This document shows, one piece after another, positions 11,235 to 23,417 of a stretch of DNA of 64,000 nucleotides. The notes under the pieces are model-generated. The model was not told the DNA's origin. It was given only the letters and a program-made list of their open reading frames with translations, and searched no databases. The number at the start of each line of letters is the position of its first letter. Position 1 is the stretch's first letter. Both the position numbers and the translations under genes were made by a program. The stretch is taken from contig JAKOON010000007.1 of NCBI GenBank assembly GCA_022577435.1, forward strand, positions 12,400,926 through 12,464,925, written 5' to 3'. The stretch is from Embiotoca jacksoni. Its lineage: Eukaryota; Chordata; Actinopteri; Embiotocidae.

Positions 11235-11916
11235 ATGTCGGTGATCGGTTTTGACGTCGGCTTTATGAACTGCTACGTCGCGGTAGCCAGAGCCGGAGGG
11301 ATTGAAACTGTCGCTAATGAATACAGCGACCGATGTACACCGTGAGTACGAGCAAGCCGACCGCGTTGTGTGCGGGTTTGTGTCTCTGAAAGCGGAGACG
11401 GGACGTGAACGAACCCGCTTTTTTTTTTTTTTTTTTGTTCATCATAATATTCAGGGAAGGCTTAATGCTACCTAGCCAGTTAGCCTGCTAATGGATTTCA
11501 CAACAGGAAACGGCATGTGAGTGCTAAAGCTAATGTTAGCTGAGACGAAATTATTGGAGCGTATAGAAATTGCGGGCCCCCCCCCCTCCTCCTCCCTCCC
11601 TCCCCCACTTCACACATCAACGTGCTTTTTTTTGTGGAGTTACGTCATTAATATCGTCGAGATAATCTAGAGACTGATAATTGACTTGCCCGGTCAGGTG
11701 ATGGATGTTTTACTGCAGTCATGAATGGGCTCATGATGCGAGGAGGCCGGATCCTGGCTGTCAAAGCGGCTTCATCAGTCCATTGTACTTAGATTTTCAC
11801 ACCCATAGTCCACAAAGGGTAAACGATAAAGGACTGTAGAATATATAGTTATAATTAATAATGCGTATTATCACCATTTCATTAATGGTGGGATCAATCT
11901 TTTAGAAGCTGCACCA

Positions 11917-11951
<35 letters not shown>

Positions 11952-14900
11952 TTATAGATGAGACAACTGAATTTTGTCTCGTGTTTTTTTTTTTTAGAGC
12001 ATGTGTTTCTTTTGGACCCCGGAATCGATCGATCGGTGCAGCTGCAAAAAGCCAGGTATGTTTATCTGAGACGCTGTGGGCCCCTGGGGAAGAAATGACC
12101 ACGAACCTGACTATGAACAATACCAGACATGGATGCAACATGCATCAAATTCAGCACAGACACAGAACAAGCTTTCAAGGCAAAAAAAAAAATTCTACAT
12201 TTTATATAATGTGCATGTGTTTAATAGAGGTTTGTTTTGGGTTTTCCTCCGGTAAACAGGTCGTCACAAACTGCAAGAACACAGTCCAAGGGTTCAAGAG
12301 GTTTCATGGCAGGGCGTTTTCAGATCCGTATGTGCAGTCCCTCAAAAACAGCCTGGTCTATGATATTGCACAAATGCCCACAGGAACAACGGGCATCAAG
12401 GTAAGAGAAGAACGTGGGACATTCACAGATAATCTGTAAAATGCACTACTTCCAGCTCAGACACACAAGATAGCTATACCTCATAATTCATTAAAACGCC
12501 ACTCTGCTTCTTATCGGAGTGATTTTTGATACCAATATTTCCCATATATTGTTCAGTTTTGGGTGTTCAACATAAGCAACAGCCTGCCACAAAACCAAAA
12601 TCTTCCATCAGATGCTCTCAGGCACAAAGACAAAAGCATTGGGCATATTGATGGTTTAAAACACGGGCCGGTTTCAACTTGTCAGTGACTCATCATATAA
12701 TAAAAGGAGGCCGCTTGCATCAGATACTCTGTGATAATATAACACTGGAAATACTGTATATATGATTGTCACAACAGCAGATAGAAGGAAAATACACTCA
12801 TGAATATCAAAATACAAGACACTAAATTAATAGTTACAAAAGTTATAGTACAGAGTAACATACCCATATAAATTAGTAAAGGTATGGATAGTGTTTATTG
12901 AAGGAGTTTGTTATCCATTTAATCATCAGACCTGGATATGTTTTTGTGTTTGGACGATCAAATTCAGATTTATTTTTTGCTGGATTTTCTTTTTTGATAG
13001 ATTTCAAATAAACCTTTATTGCCAACATGCACTAAAAATTTCGCTGATGAACAGCAGTTTATTGCACCTATGATGCAGCTCGATTGCAATAAAGTTTGAA
13101 ATGTTTCCCTGATAATACAATGGAAGTAAAGTGGACATTGTTCAGACTGACTGAGAAATGTCGGTGCCTGACACAATAGATACATTACATTTGGTCAGCT
13201 CAATAATGAGATAGTTAAGTTTTATAAGCCAAGTATTGTTCACTCACTTTAATTTTGAGCTGAGATGAAAGAAGCCATGAGCACAATGTAATAATCTCTC
13301 TTGTCTGACAATCTGACGGTTGCTACAGGTGATGTACATGGAGGAGGAGAAAGTGTTCAGCATTGAACAGGTCACTGCCATGCTGCTGACCAAGCTGAAG
13401 GAGACGGCAGAGGGGGCACTGAAAAAGCCAGTGGCTGACTGCGTTGTGTCTGTAAGTATGCAGTCCTTACAACAACCTAAAGTCCCTCCACCCACTTTCT
13501 CCACCCGCACTGGTGTTTTCACTTCTGTTGCCCCATTAGACTTCTCCTGAATGGCAAGTTTACAAAATCACATGGAGTTGCCAAACAATTCCCAGGATAG
13601 CTCCACCTGTGTTTGACCTGATCAGCGTTCTAATCAGTCAGGGTAATTGAGAATTGAGACACTTTAAGAACATCAATCTATTTCAATTATTCTTCTCCTG
13701 TAACCAGGTTCCTTGCTACTACACTGACGCTGAGAGGAGATCAGTGGTAGATGCTGCTCAGATTGCTGGACTCAACTGCCTGAGGCTCATGAATGAGACG
13801 ACTGCAGGTCTGTACAAGGCTGGGACAAAGATGTGCACGTTAAAGATTGATGTACTTCCACTCAGAGTAACATTAGTCATAAAAGGCACACTTTGATTCT
13901 TATTTACTTTATTAATAATTCAACCATTTTCCTTATAGTTGCATTGGCCTACGGAATCTATAAACAGGATCTTCCTGCCCCAGAGGAGAAGGCCAGGAAT
14001 GTGGTGTTTGTGGACCTGGGCCATTGTGGTTACCAGACATCAGTGTGTGCCTTTAATAAGGGCAAAGTCAAGGTGAGTAGTCAAAGCAACACACTGCACA
14101 TGTTTTATCAGGCTGTGATTTGGCTTTGTTTCATTCCCACTACTATCTCTCGGTCTCTTTTTTTTCTTGCCGCTTAGGTCCTTGCTACAGCATGCGACCC
14201 AGAGTTGGGAGGAAAGGATTTTGACGAGGTACTGGTCAATTATTTCTGCGAGGAGTTCAGCAAGAAGTACAAGCTTGATGTCAAGTCAAAGCCCAGGGCT
14301 CTGGTCAGGGTCTACCAGGAGTGTGAAAAACTGAAAAAACTCATGAGTGCCAACTCGTCTGACCTGCCGCTGAACATCGAGTGCTTGATGAATGACGTGG
14401 ATGTCTCTGGAAAACTGAACAGGTAGACCAACAGGAAGACATTTGTTGCTTTTTGTGCTCATTGTTCCTATCTGCTGTGTGTTCTTTTAAATGTCCTTTT
14501 AAAGCTTAAGCCAGATTCACCTTTTTTCTTGCACAAGGGGTCTGTTTGAGGAGATGTGTGCAGATATTTTGACCCGAGTAGAGCCCCCTCTGCAGAGTCT
14601 TTTGGAATTTGCCAGTGAGTATAATTTTGAATATTAGTTTCTTGATTCTATTTTCTATTTGTTTCTTTATGTTGATTTAATTCAGCAACATAATCAGCCT
14701 CTAGTGTGGGCTATAGTGAAACTATTTTTCTTTTGTCCCATAAGAACTGAAAAAGGAAGACATCTATGCAGTTGAAATAGTGGGTGGAGCTTCCAGGATC
14801 CCTGCTGTCAAAGAGAGGATCAGCAAATTCTTCGGGAAGGAGTTGAACACCACCCTGAATGCTGACGAAGCAGTGGCCAGAGGATGTGCTCTGCAGGTAT

Positions 14901-17900
14901 ATCACACTCTGGGTTTAAAGCAGCTGTTTCTTCCTGCAGCTCACTGAAAAAATGGTTACTTGTTAGCCTCTAACCAACTTTAGCATCTGTTGATATTTGG
15001 AAATGCAGCTCTCATTGAATCTTATGTTTATTTTGCCACAGTGTGCGATACTTTCTCCTGCCTTCAAAGTCAGAGAATTCTCCATCACAGATATCGTTCC
15101 ATATCCCATCTCTCTGAAGTGGCATTCTGCCGCTGAGGAAGGCTTGAGGTAAAGAAATAAACCAATTTGCTGTATTTCTATAGTGCCTTAGATCTTTTTT
15201 ATTTTGTTTATTTATGATGTAATGGTGATTTGTTGCAGTGATTGCGAGGTATTTCCTAAGAACCACGCAGCACCTTTCTCCAAAGTCCTGACCTTCTACC
15301 GGAAAGAGCCTTTCTCTTTGGATGCCTACTACAATTGCCTGAAAGAGCTGCCTTACCCTGATCCCACGATTGGTAAGAAACTAAAGTGTCCGAAGAGATT
15401 TCTAACCAGTAGAGGGTTCGATATACCCAAAAGCAAACTCGCATACACGAGATGTCGCCGGTGTGTCACCTACAAATCCAGCAGAAACAGAGGAAGTGTC
15501 AGCATCCCGCCATGTTCTGGTCTATCCTCAGTCCTTTTTTAGTTAGTTTGTTGATAATCCTGAGCAATGTTAAAGTATCTCTCGATACATCCAAATTTTA
15601 ATGGCATCCGAAAGCTTTTTTTCCTCCTTATGTTTTTTTGTTGAGCATGCCTTTTTTCCCCCTTTCGAACAGGTCAGTTTCTGATCCAGAAGGTGGTCCC
15701 ACAGGCCTCTGGAGAGAGCTCCAAGGTGAAAGTCAAGGTGCGGGTGAACATTCATGGTATCTTCAGTGTGTCCAGCGCCTCCCTGGTTGAAGTGCAGAAG
15801 TCTGATGAGACAGAGGAGCCCATGGAAACAGAACAGGCCAATGACAAAGAAGGAGAGGTACTTGACCCAAATGAGTGACATCAGAAAGCACTTTTACACT
15901 GAACATGAGACCTGTGGGTGCGGCCGTTCATACTTCTGATTTGAGACATTTAAACGCTGTCTGGTTTTGATTGTTTTTCCACAGAACAAGATGCAGATGG
16001 ATCAGGATGAGTCGCAGGCGCTGGGAGATGCTGAGAAAGAAACAGAAGACAAGACACCTCCAGGGAATGAGGAGATGGAGGTAAGATGCACAATTTTTGT
16101 TCAAAATAAATAAATAGACTTGTCCATTTATTTGGAGGTACAATTTAATACGATAGCCCACGATAAAATCTGTCAATGTTATATTTTTCATCCTTCCGTA
16201 TGGGTATGTAAGGGTACTTGCATGCATCCCAAGCTGTTCAGTACGCAATGTTCTGTTCGGTGTGAAGTTTCCTCTGTTCAGTCCACCCTGTGAACCTAAT
16301 GGTTACCATCAGACATCAATTTATGTCGACATATTTGTGCACGAGTTCCACCTGGAATGTTTTGACAGTGCACCAGTTGTTGTCTGTCAGCCTTGAAGGG
16401 GCACAGACACTGTGTTAGTTTCATAAAACATGTACGATGTATTAACACACAACATGCTGAGTTAGCCAGAATCTGCTACTTCTCTGCTGACACTGTACAA
16501 GTCGGTTGACCGGCCACCATGTGGAGATCACACTGAATGGAAACATCAAAACAGGGAGGGAGAAAGGCAGTGTTGCTCTGTGCAATGTTAAAGCAGAAAT
16601 TGCATTACTGGGTTTAATCGTTAGTTTAAGTTAATTATGAATATTTTGCCCTCGTCTTATTCCACATTTTTCGCTTTATTTATGATTCTTTTCTTATTGA
16701 CAACACACAGCTTTTGAGGGCCTTAACTTTTCCAGTTAGAATTATGGCCAATTGGGCCTTTTTGAATATGTTCATGTTTTATTTATTGTACTGAAAATGT
16801 ATCGGATGGTGCCTCCACAACCGAGGTTTAGACCAAACTGGGAGTTGTGTGTACTGTTACACCCGTATGTATGTGTGTATGTAATTGGGTTAGACATTTT
16901 AAACACAATATGGTACGGTATGGGGAGGCTGTGGCTCAGACGGTAGAGTGGGGTTGCACACTAATCGGAAGGATGGTGGTTCAATCCTCAGCTCCTCCTG
17001 TCCACATGCCTAAGTGTACTTGAGCAAGACACTGAACCCTACAATTGCTCCCGATGGTGTACCATCGGTGTGTTTTAAGTTGCTTTGGATAAAAGCATCA
17101 GCTAAATGAAATGTAATGTATAGTACAGTGCCACTAATTGGATTTAATGCAGAACTTGTGCATTCAATTCATTAGGTTTTACAGACATTATAATAAGTTG
17201 GCAAGTCATTGCATGCCTTGATATATTTTGAGTGATATTTATGCCGATTCTTTTACACTTTTAGACCACCACAGAGGAGAGCAAAGGTGAGAAGAAGTCC
17301 GACCAGCCCCCACAAGCCAAAAAGCCCAAAGTCAAAACAAAAGTCCTGGAGCTTCCCATTGAAAACAGTCCACAGTGGCAGCTTGCAGATGACATGCTCA
17401 ATCTTTTTGTAGAAAATGAGGTAACTACATCTTCAGCCCTCACATAGACACATTATTAAATCCAACCATCGGACTGCCATCTTGTTCAGCTGTTACAGCT
17501 GCTGTTTGGATTCTCCTCAGGGTAAGATGATCATGCAGGACAAGCTGGAGAAAGAGAGGAATGATGCCAAGAATTATGTAGAAGAGTACGTGTACGAAAT
17601 GCGGGACAAAGTACATGGGACGCTGGCTGTGTTTGTCAGTGATTCTGTAAGTAAACAACCTCCTTTGACTCATTTGATCATTTGAAGATTTCTCTTTTCT
17701 TTGACATGTTGTAAAATAATGTTTTTACTTTTAGGACCGAGATGCTTTGTCTTTAAAGCTGGAGGACACTGAAAACTGGCTGTATGAAGACGGAGAGGAC
17801 CAACCCAAACAGGTGTACATCGATAAACTGACAGAGTTAAAGGTAACTATTGATGAAGACCTATTTTTATAACCATTCATTTGTTTACATTGATTTCTTA

Positions 17901-19025
17901 AACTGACTTGTATACTGTGTGCTCTACAGAAACTTGGCCAGCCCATCCAGGAGAGGTATACAGAGGCTGAAGAAAGACCCAAAGCTTTTGAGGAGATGGG
18001 AAAACAAATCCAGCAGTACATGAAATTTGTCGAGGCCTACAAAATGAAGGTATGACTTAAAGCTTTTTAACTTAGAAGTTTGGCATTTTGTTTTAATTCT
18101 CTCACCACATCCACATTTACAGCACAGTTTCTACTGGGCATTGTTTAGAATTACATTAAAAAGAACTATTAATCCAGCCACATAAACACTAAAGAAGATC
18201 ATTAGGAATAAACATACGTTGCTTGCAGTAATTGGTAACACTACTATTGTTGTTTCCCTTTTATTTCCAGGAGGAGCAATATGACCATTTAGATGAGGCA
18301 GATGTCACCAAAGTGGACAAACTGACCAACGATGCGATGATCTGGATGAACAGCAGCATGAACCAGCAAAGCAAGCAGAGCTTGACAATGGATCCCTCTG
18401 TCAAAGTCAAAGATATTAAAGCAAAAACAAGGGTGAGAGTGCATGGAAATCAAAAGCGCTGAGCACTGTAACTAGAAAGCAGGAAATTTAAAATGGAGAA
18501 TCCTATATATGTAGAATATATATCTACGTTACTTAAGTCAGCTACATATGGCTGTTTTGTTGCCATTGTAACAATGGTATGTGATATGACACATGTATGA
18601 TTTATAATCCATGACCAGTTCAGGCTGTCTAATTGTTTTCCTTTTTTGAGGTAGTTCAAATTAACACCCGAGTCACATGGCTGACTTTTTTTTTTTTTTT
18701 CTTCACATACAGCAGCATGAATAACTTTGGTGCCTATATTGTAATTATTTAATTGGTAAGGTCAGTCTTTCTTGGAATCAAGCCATTATTTCATGATGTA
18801 TTCTCTTTAAATTTCCAGGAGCTGTTCTCTGCTTGTAACCCCATCGTGATCAAGCCCAAGCCCAAAGTGGAGCTTCCCAAGGAGGACACGCCTGCAGAGC
18901 AGAACGGGCCTGTCAACGGACAGGAGAAACCCCAGGAAGAAAGTGCAGACAAGGGGGCGACCGAGGCCACAGGCAATCCCACTTCAGAAACCACAGAAAG
19001 CAAACCTGACATGGACCTTGATTAA
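11235..19025 (+). CDS. hspa4: Heat shock 70 kDa protein 4 (Apg-2, Hsp110 family)
   Basis: Nineteen coding exons with consistent phases give 845 residues (human 840): 11235-11341, 11998-12055, 12260-12400, 13329-13451, 13708-13807, 13939-14072, 14178-14422, 14538-14614, 14745-14896, 15042-15148, 15239-15372, 15673-15857, 15985-16080, 17265-17420, 17521-17646, 17735-17842, 17930-18049, 18271-18432, 18819-19025. The N-terminal half is an actin-like ATPase domain (ANEYSDRCTP, FKRFHGRAFSDP, AVEIVGGASRIPAVK). A beta substrate-binding domain, a long acidic linker (EEPMETEQ, then a Lys-rich part) and a helical C-terminus (LEDTENWLYEDGEDQPKQVY) follow. It is a cytosolic nucleotide-exchange factor for Hsp70. 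Teleosts have hspa4a and hspa4b; linkage to gdf9 may favour hspa4a, but I leave that open. Confidence 0.95.
16921..17125 (+). mobile_element. tRNA-derived SINE in hspa4 intron 13
   Basis: The 5' part has a Pol III A box (TGGCTCAGACGGTAGAG) and B box (GGTTCAATCC) spaced as in a tRNA gene. A fish-type SINE body follows (TTGAGCAAGACACTGAACCC, a CCGATGG/CCATCGG hairpin) and then a 3' end GGATAAAAGCATCAGCTAAATG. It is not a functional tRNA because the acceptor stem is not closed. A 3' remnant of a related element lies at 62215-62318. Confidence 0.8.
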
Positions 19026-19347
19026 AGCAGCCTAATACCTCCTGAAGCAAAGCTGAACAGGAGCTGATTGTTTCAGACTGAGATGCAGCCTGGCTGTATA
19101 TCAGAGCCGGTGAGGTGTTTCAGGAACTGCACTTCACAGTCAAAAGCAGGCAGGGTGTTTAGCACTCTGCCCCGGCTCCTGGTGGTATCTCTGTCTGATG
19201 ACATAGCATGCCCTCTCTCTTTCTGGATGACATAAATCAAAAGCCAGCGGCAATAATTCTGTTTGACAATGAGCGCTGTACACATGATGGTATTTATTTC
19301 TGTTGTGTGCTCTGTAAGTGTTCTGGTCTGTGTCACAATATGGTTTT

Positions 19348-19353
19348 AATAAA
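19348..19353 (+). terminator. Poly(A) signal of hspa4
   Basis: AATAAA 323 bases after the hspa4 stop. The 3' UTR contains no other obvious signal before it. Confidence 0.7.
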
Positions 19354-19399
19354 GTTATTGAAAATCACGTGCACCATCTTTATTGCTGTGGTCAGTGCA

Positions 19400-20200
19400 G
19401 TAGCTACCAACAGATGTTAAAAATACAGCCCTCCTCCTGCCACTCTTCATCATCCTCACTCTTGGTTTCCTGGTTTCTTTAACCTTTGACCTCCTTCACT
19501 TATCCTGTGCTGAAAGGCTAGTGTGGAAGTGATGCACAAAAAAGGACATAGAAGACATCTGTCATAAAACGGGGAATTTAAGGGTGTTGATAAAATGAGT
19601 AGATAATAGGATTTTCTTTTTTTTTTTCTTTTTTAAAGATTATTTTTTGGAAGAAAAAAGGTACATAGTTATAATGTGTAATTGGTTTGGCTGTCTATGG
19701 TCCTGTTCGCTAATTTAAATCAGTTATTTTAATGACTTGTATTGAGTTATATGATATGTATTTTAAATGATTAATGTTACATATGATTCACCGATAATTT
19801 GGGCAACTTTGGATAATTATGAACCTGAAAGGTGGAAACAACGAGTGATGTTGCCTAGCAACCTGAATCTGATTTTGGGTTAAACACTTGTAAAAAAAAA
19901 AAAAAAAAAAATCGTTCAAACTTGCTTCCTGGACACATGTAATGGCTGAAATCATTTTTAAAAGCTGTAAAACGCTCGACAAAACATTTTTTTTTTTCGT
20001 AATTTAAGGAAGCGTAAAGAATGTGCTTTCTTTTTCAAATCAAAGATCCGCCATTGAACAGCTCACACCGGTCAGTGGTTTAGCTAACGAGGGGTGCGAC
20101 ATTGGAACAGCTGGACGGACGCACGCGCTAAACTCCACGCTGATCGAATTGGTTGTTTCGCTGTCAGTCAACTGGTCGATAACGCTACGGTTGACCCGCC
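19400..20200. other. Intergenic between hspa4 and gnpda1
   Basis: AT-rich with T and A runs (19617-19636, 19893-19910). It becomes CpG-richer from about 20080 toward the gnpda1 promoter. No exon or named repeat seen. Confidence 0.45.
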
Positions 20201-20212
20201 CACCAAATAACA

Positions 20213-20256
20213 ACCAATCACAGGCGGAGCGTCCCTCCGAACGCCAGCTGACGTCA
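20213..20256 (+). promoter_or_regulatory. gnpda1 promoter: CCAAT box and consensus CRE
   Basis: CCAAT at 20214-20218 and a palindromic cAMP-response element TGACGTCA at 20249-20256, in CpG-rich DNA. A plausible untranslated-exon donor (CGCG|GTGAGT) lies just downstream near 20263, and others near 20355 and 20425. The next exon begins at 20620, four bases before the ATG. Confidence 0.55.
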
Positions 20257-20623
20257 CCTCGCGGTGAGTGCTGTTTGCAAGTTCGCATCTCACAGCAGAA
20301 GTCACATGATCCATCCAGAGCCTGTCTGTTCACACTAAAAGCTGCAGATTCTCGAGGTAAAATTGACCACAATTTTGTCTTTGTGTTTTGCTACTTAATA
20401 CAAGTTTTGGTCACACTGCGCGGGTGAGTTAAAGCTGTCTTTTACCAGTTTGTTTGTCGATCCTGAAACATTAGCAGTGATCTCATTGTACTATTGTTGG
20501 AGGAGATAGTTATCTTTATGAGTCTAAAGTCTGATTAGGTATTTTCTCCAGAGTTGCTTCGAGGCTGAACTCACTAAGACGCGGAAACCGTTCCTCTTTC
20601 CTTGTTTTCTTTTCTTCAGGACG

Positions 20624-22397
20624 ATGAAGCTGATCATCCTTAATGATTACGACCAGGCAAGCGAGTGGGCTGCAAAGTACATCAGAAACAAGATCTTACT
20701 GTTCAAACCTGGGCCCAACAGATATTTCACAATAGGGCTCCCCACAGGTAAGAGAAAGATTGGAAGAAGCAACTGTGTTCAAAATATATATATTTTTTTT
20801 CAGATTTCAATAAATTCGTGGACCAGTGGCAGAGACGTTAAACTTGAATAATCCCTTAATATAGAGAAAAGTTTGTATTTTATCAAAAGCACCAAAATTA
20901 ATGCATGTATCTTAAGCAACAGCTTATTTACAGTTTGTTTCACTTCTTAGCAAATTGACTCGAGTTTTAGATTTTGTGACAATATATTTCTTTTGCAAAC
21001 TTTGCTGCAAAGAACCAGTGTATCCATCACATGAATTTAGCAGAGTATAAACCAAACATTTTAAGACTGAAGTACTGTCTCAACACAGTCTGTAGAAGTA
21101 CAGCTCCTGAATAAATGTATTGTTAGTTCGCACTCTGTTTCTCATCCACTTAGTTGCTTTAAAATCCTTTTTCTGTCTTCAGGAAGCACTCCTTTAGGTT
21201 GTTACAAGAAACTGATTGAGTACTACAAGAATGGACAAATCTCATTCCAGTACGTGAAGACTTTCAACATGGACGAATATGTGGGCAAGTCGTTATCATT
21301 CTTCATCTGAACATTGAGTTTACACATTGGGGGAATTCTGTGTGAAACTGTCATGAAATGCTTTATAGGACTTCCCAGAGATCATCCTGAGAGCTACCAC
21401 TCCTTCATGTGGAATAACTTCTTCAAGCACATAGACATAAAAGCAGAGAACACCCACATCCTCGATGGCAATGCTGCTGACCTGCAAGCTGAGTGTGAAG
21501 CCTTTGAGGAAAAGATAACAGCTGCTGGGGGGATTGAGCTGTTTGTTGGAGGTCAGGAGGACACGGTGTTGAAATCTCTACAACCAATAGCACTGTGATT
21601 ACAAATTGTTTCCCAGTCTTGTTCTTGTGTCAAATGAATATGCAGTCATGGTTGAAGCAGTATAATTAAAAAAAAAACACTCTTCCTATCCTCTGTCAGG
21701 TATTGGACCCGACGGCCACATTGCCTTTAATGAGCCTGGTTCAAGCCTGGTTTCCAGGACCCGGGTGAAGACTCTAGCAAGAGACACTATCATGGCTAAC
21801 GCCCGATTCTTTGATGGTGATCTCTCGAAGGTGCCAACCATGGCACTGACTGTAGGAGTGGGCACTGTCATGGATGCAAAGGAGGTTAGTGCTTCTTTTT
21901 TTTAAGCACTTGTTGTAGTTGCTTCTTTTGCAAACCATGTGTAAGGAATGATCACTTGATGTCAAAGCTTTGCTGACTTGCACATTTCCCCTGCTCAGTC
22001 AAACACCTTTACTGTTTACATTTCCTGTCAGGTCATGATTCTCATCACTGGAGCGCACAAGGCGTTTGCTTTATACAAAGCTATAGAGGAAGGTGTGAAT
22101 CACATGTGGACAGTGTCTGCATTCCAGCAGCACCCGCAGACCGTTTTTGTGTGTGACGAAGACGCCACCCTGGAACTGCGAGTCAAAACTGTAAAGTACT
22201 TCAAAGGTAAGACTAAATCACAAAACGCGCAGTTACAGTTCATTATAGAGCATAAACTTCGTACATTTCAGTTGTCATGAACTGCTATCCAGGTTGCATT
22301 GAGAAACAGACATGTTATCTTTGCTTTCTCCGTAGGGATGATGTATGTGCACAACAAGCTGGTGGAGTCGCCTCCGTCAGAGCCTAAGAAGAACTGA
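20624..22397 (+). CDS. gnpda1: Glucosamine-6-phosphate isomerase/deaminase 1
   Basis: Six coding exons (20624-20747, 21183-21284, 21369-21551, 21700-21884, 22032-22206, 22336-22397) give 276 residues. The enzyme converts glucosamine-6-phosphate to fructose-6-phosphate plus ammonia in the cytosol. Active-site residues by NagB numbering are present: Asp72 (NMDEYVG), Asp141 and His143 (GPDGHIAF), Glu148 (NEPGSS). The phosphate-binding loop LPTGSTPLG is split across exons 1 and 2. The second intron begins GC rather than GT (21285, G|GCAAGT) and no GT alternative keeps the frame. The C-terminus is short (VESPPSEPKKN), nearer in length to human GNPDA2 (276) than GNPDA1 (289). Linkage to ndfip1 argues for gnpda1. 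Confidence 0.93.
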
Positions 22398-22609
22398 GGA
22401 GCTCACGATCAAACTTGATGGGTTTATGAGGCATTTTTCACAAGAGCACACTTCAATGATTCCTTTATTTCTGGTGGAGATTGTGGTCGTGATCAAGCAG
22501 TGCTTGGAGTTCCCCGCAAAAAAAATCCTCAGAGATATTTAGGAGCTGGTTTCACGCAGGCTATCAGGTTTTCAGATTCATACAGATTTCCTTCTCATTT
22601 GTTCTTTGT

Positions 22610-22615
22610 AATAAA
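22610..22615 (+). terminator. Poly(A) signal of gnpda1
   Basis: AATAAA 213 bases after the gnpda1 stop, followed by a GT-rich stretch (TTGTGTGTTTTGGT-like) near 22633, the usual downstream element. Confidence 0.75.
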
Positions 22616-23129
22616 GTGAGTTTAATTTGTATATCTTGTGTGTTTTGGTATTTATGCTGTTGTTTTCAGTCTGTGCCTTCAATCACAACACAGAACAACT
22701 TCTTTTGTCTTTAAGTGCTCCAATTTGTGCAGGAAGAAGTGTATTTATACAAAATTACTGTGTACAAAGTCAGTTTTGTGGTAGGCCCTACTTGCACTTT
22801 AGAGCTCACCAAGATTTTTTTGATAGTTCAGACAAAAATATAGCTTTTTTTATTAAGATTTTTATTCTCTAAAATACAAAGTCTTTAAGGAATTTGGTGG
22901 GATGAACTATTGCAACATCCTTTAACTTGAGTCAAACTGATGGTGTCAACGGTTCCAAATTCATATGTTTATGTAGGTTTATGTAGATTTATGTAGGTTG
23001 GCTCTTTCCTGTGCGAACTTGACGACGCAAAGTTTCCGATGCACATGAAGGCAACATCCGGGCTACTGTCGTGAATATAATTTTTGTCCTAGGACGGCAA
23101 AGGCATAACCCGCCTTGTTAATCCACCTG

Positions 23130-23253
23130 ATTGGCTTCGCTGGATTTTCTTACCTAAACTAACCAATCATCCGTGAGCCCAACTACGCCAACTAGCCAAT
23201 CAGAGGACGAGTAGGGCGAGTCTTGCCTTTTGCCATCCTAGAAAAAAACCAAT
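23130..23253 (+). promoter_or_regulatory. ndfip1 promoter with four CCAAT boxes
   Basis: ATTGG at 23130-23134 (inverted) and CCAAT at 23163-23167, 23196-23200 and 23249-23253, within 290 bases upstream of the ndfip1 ATG. Closely spaced CCAAT boxes are typical of NF-Y-driven TATA-less promoters. Confidence 0.5.
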
Positions 23254-23417
23254 CTGGCTTCCTGGTGACCGAAGTGGAAGAAGGAAGGAGATGGCCGACT
23301 AAGAGGCAGCGTTATCTTTGCTACTTCGTCGGCGAGATTTGCTTTTCCGTAACGCAATTTTTTTTTTAAAGCTGAAGTAGGAAGAGGACGTTTTGGATAT
23401 TTTGTTCCTATTCCAAA

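Noticed and set aside
16921..16990. tRNA gene
   Set aside because: A and B boxes are present, but the cloverleaf does not close and the unit continues into a SINE body.
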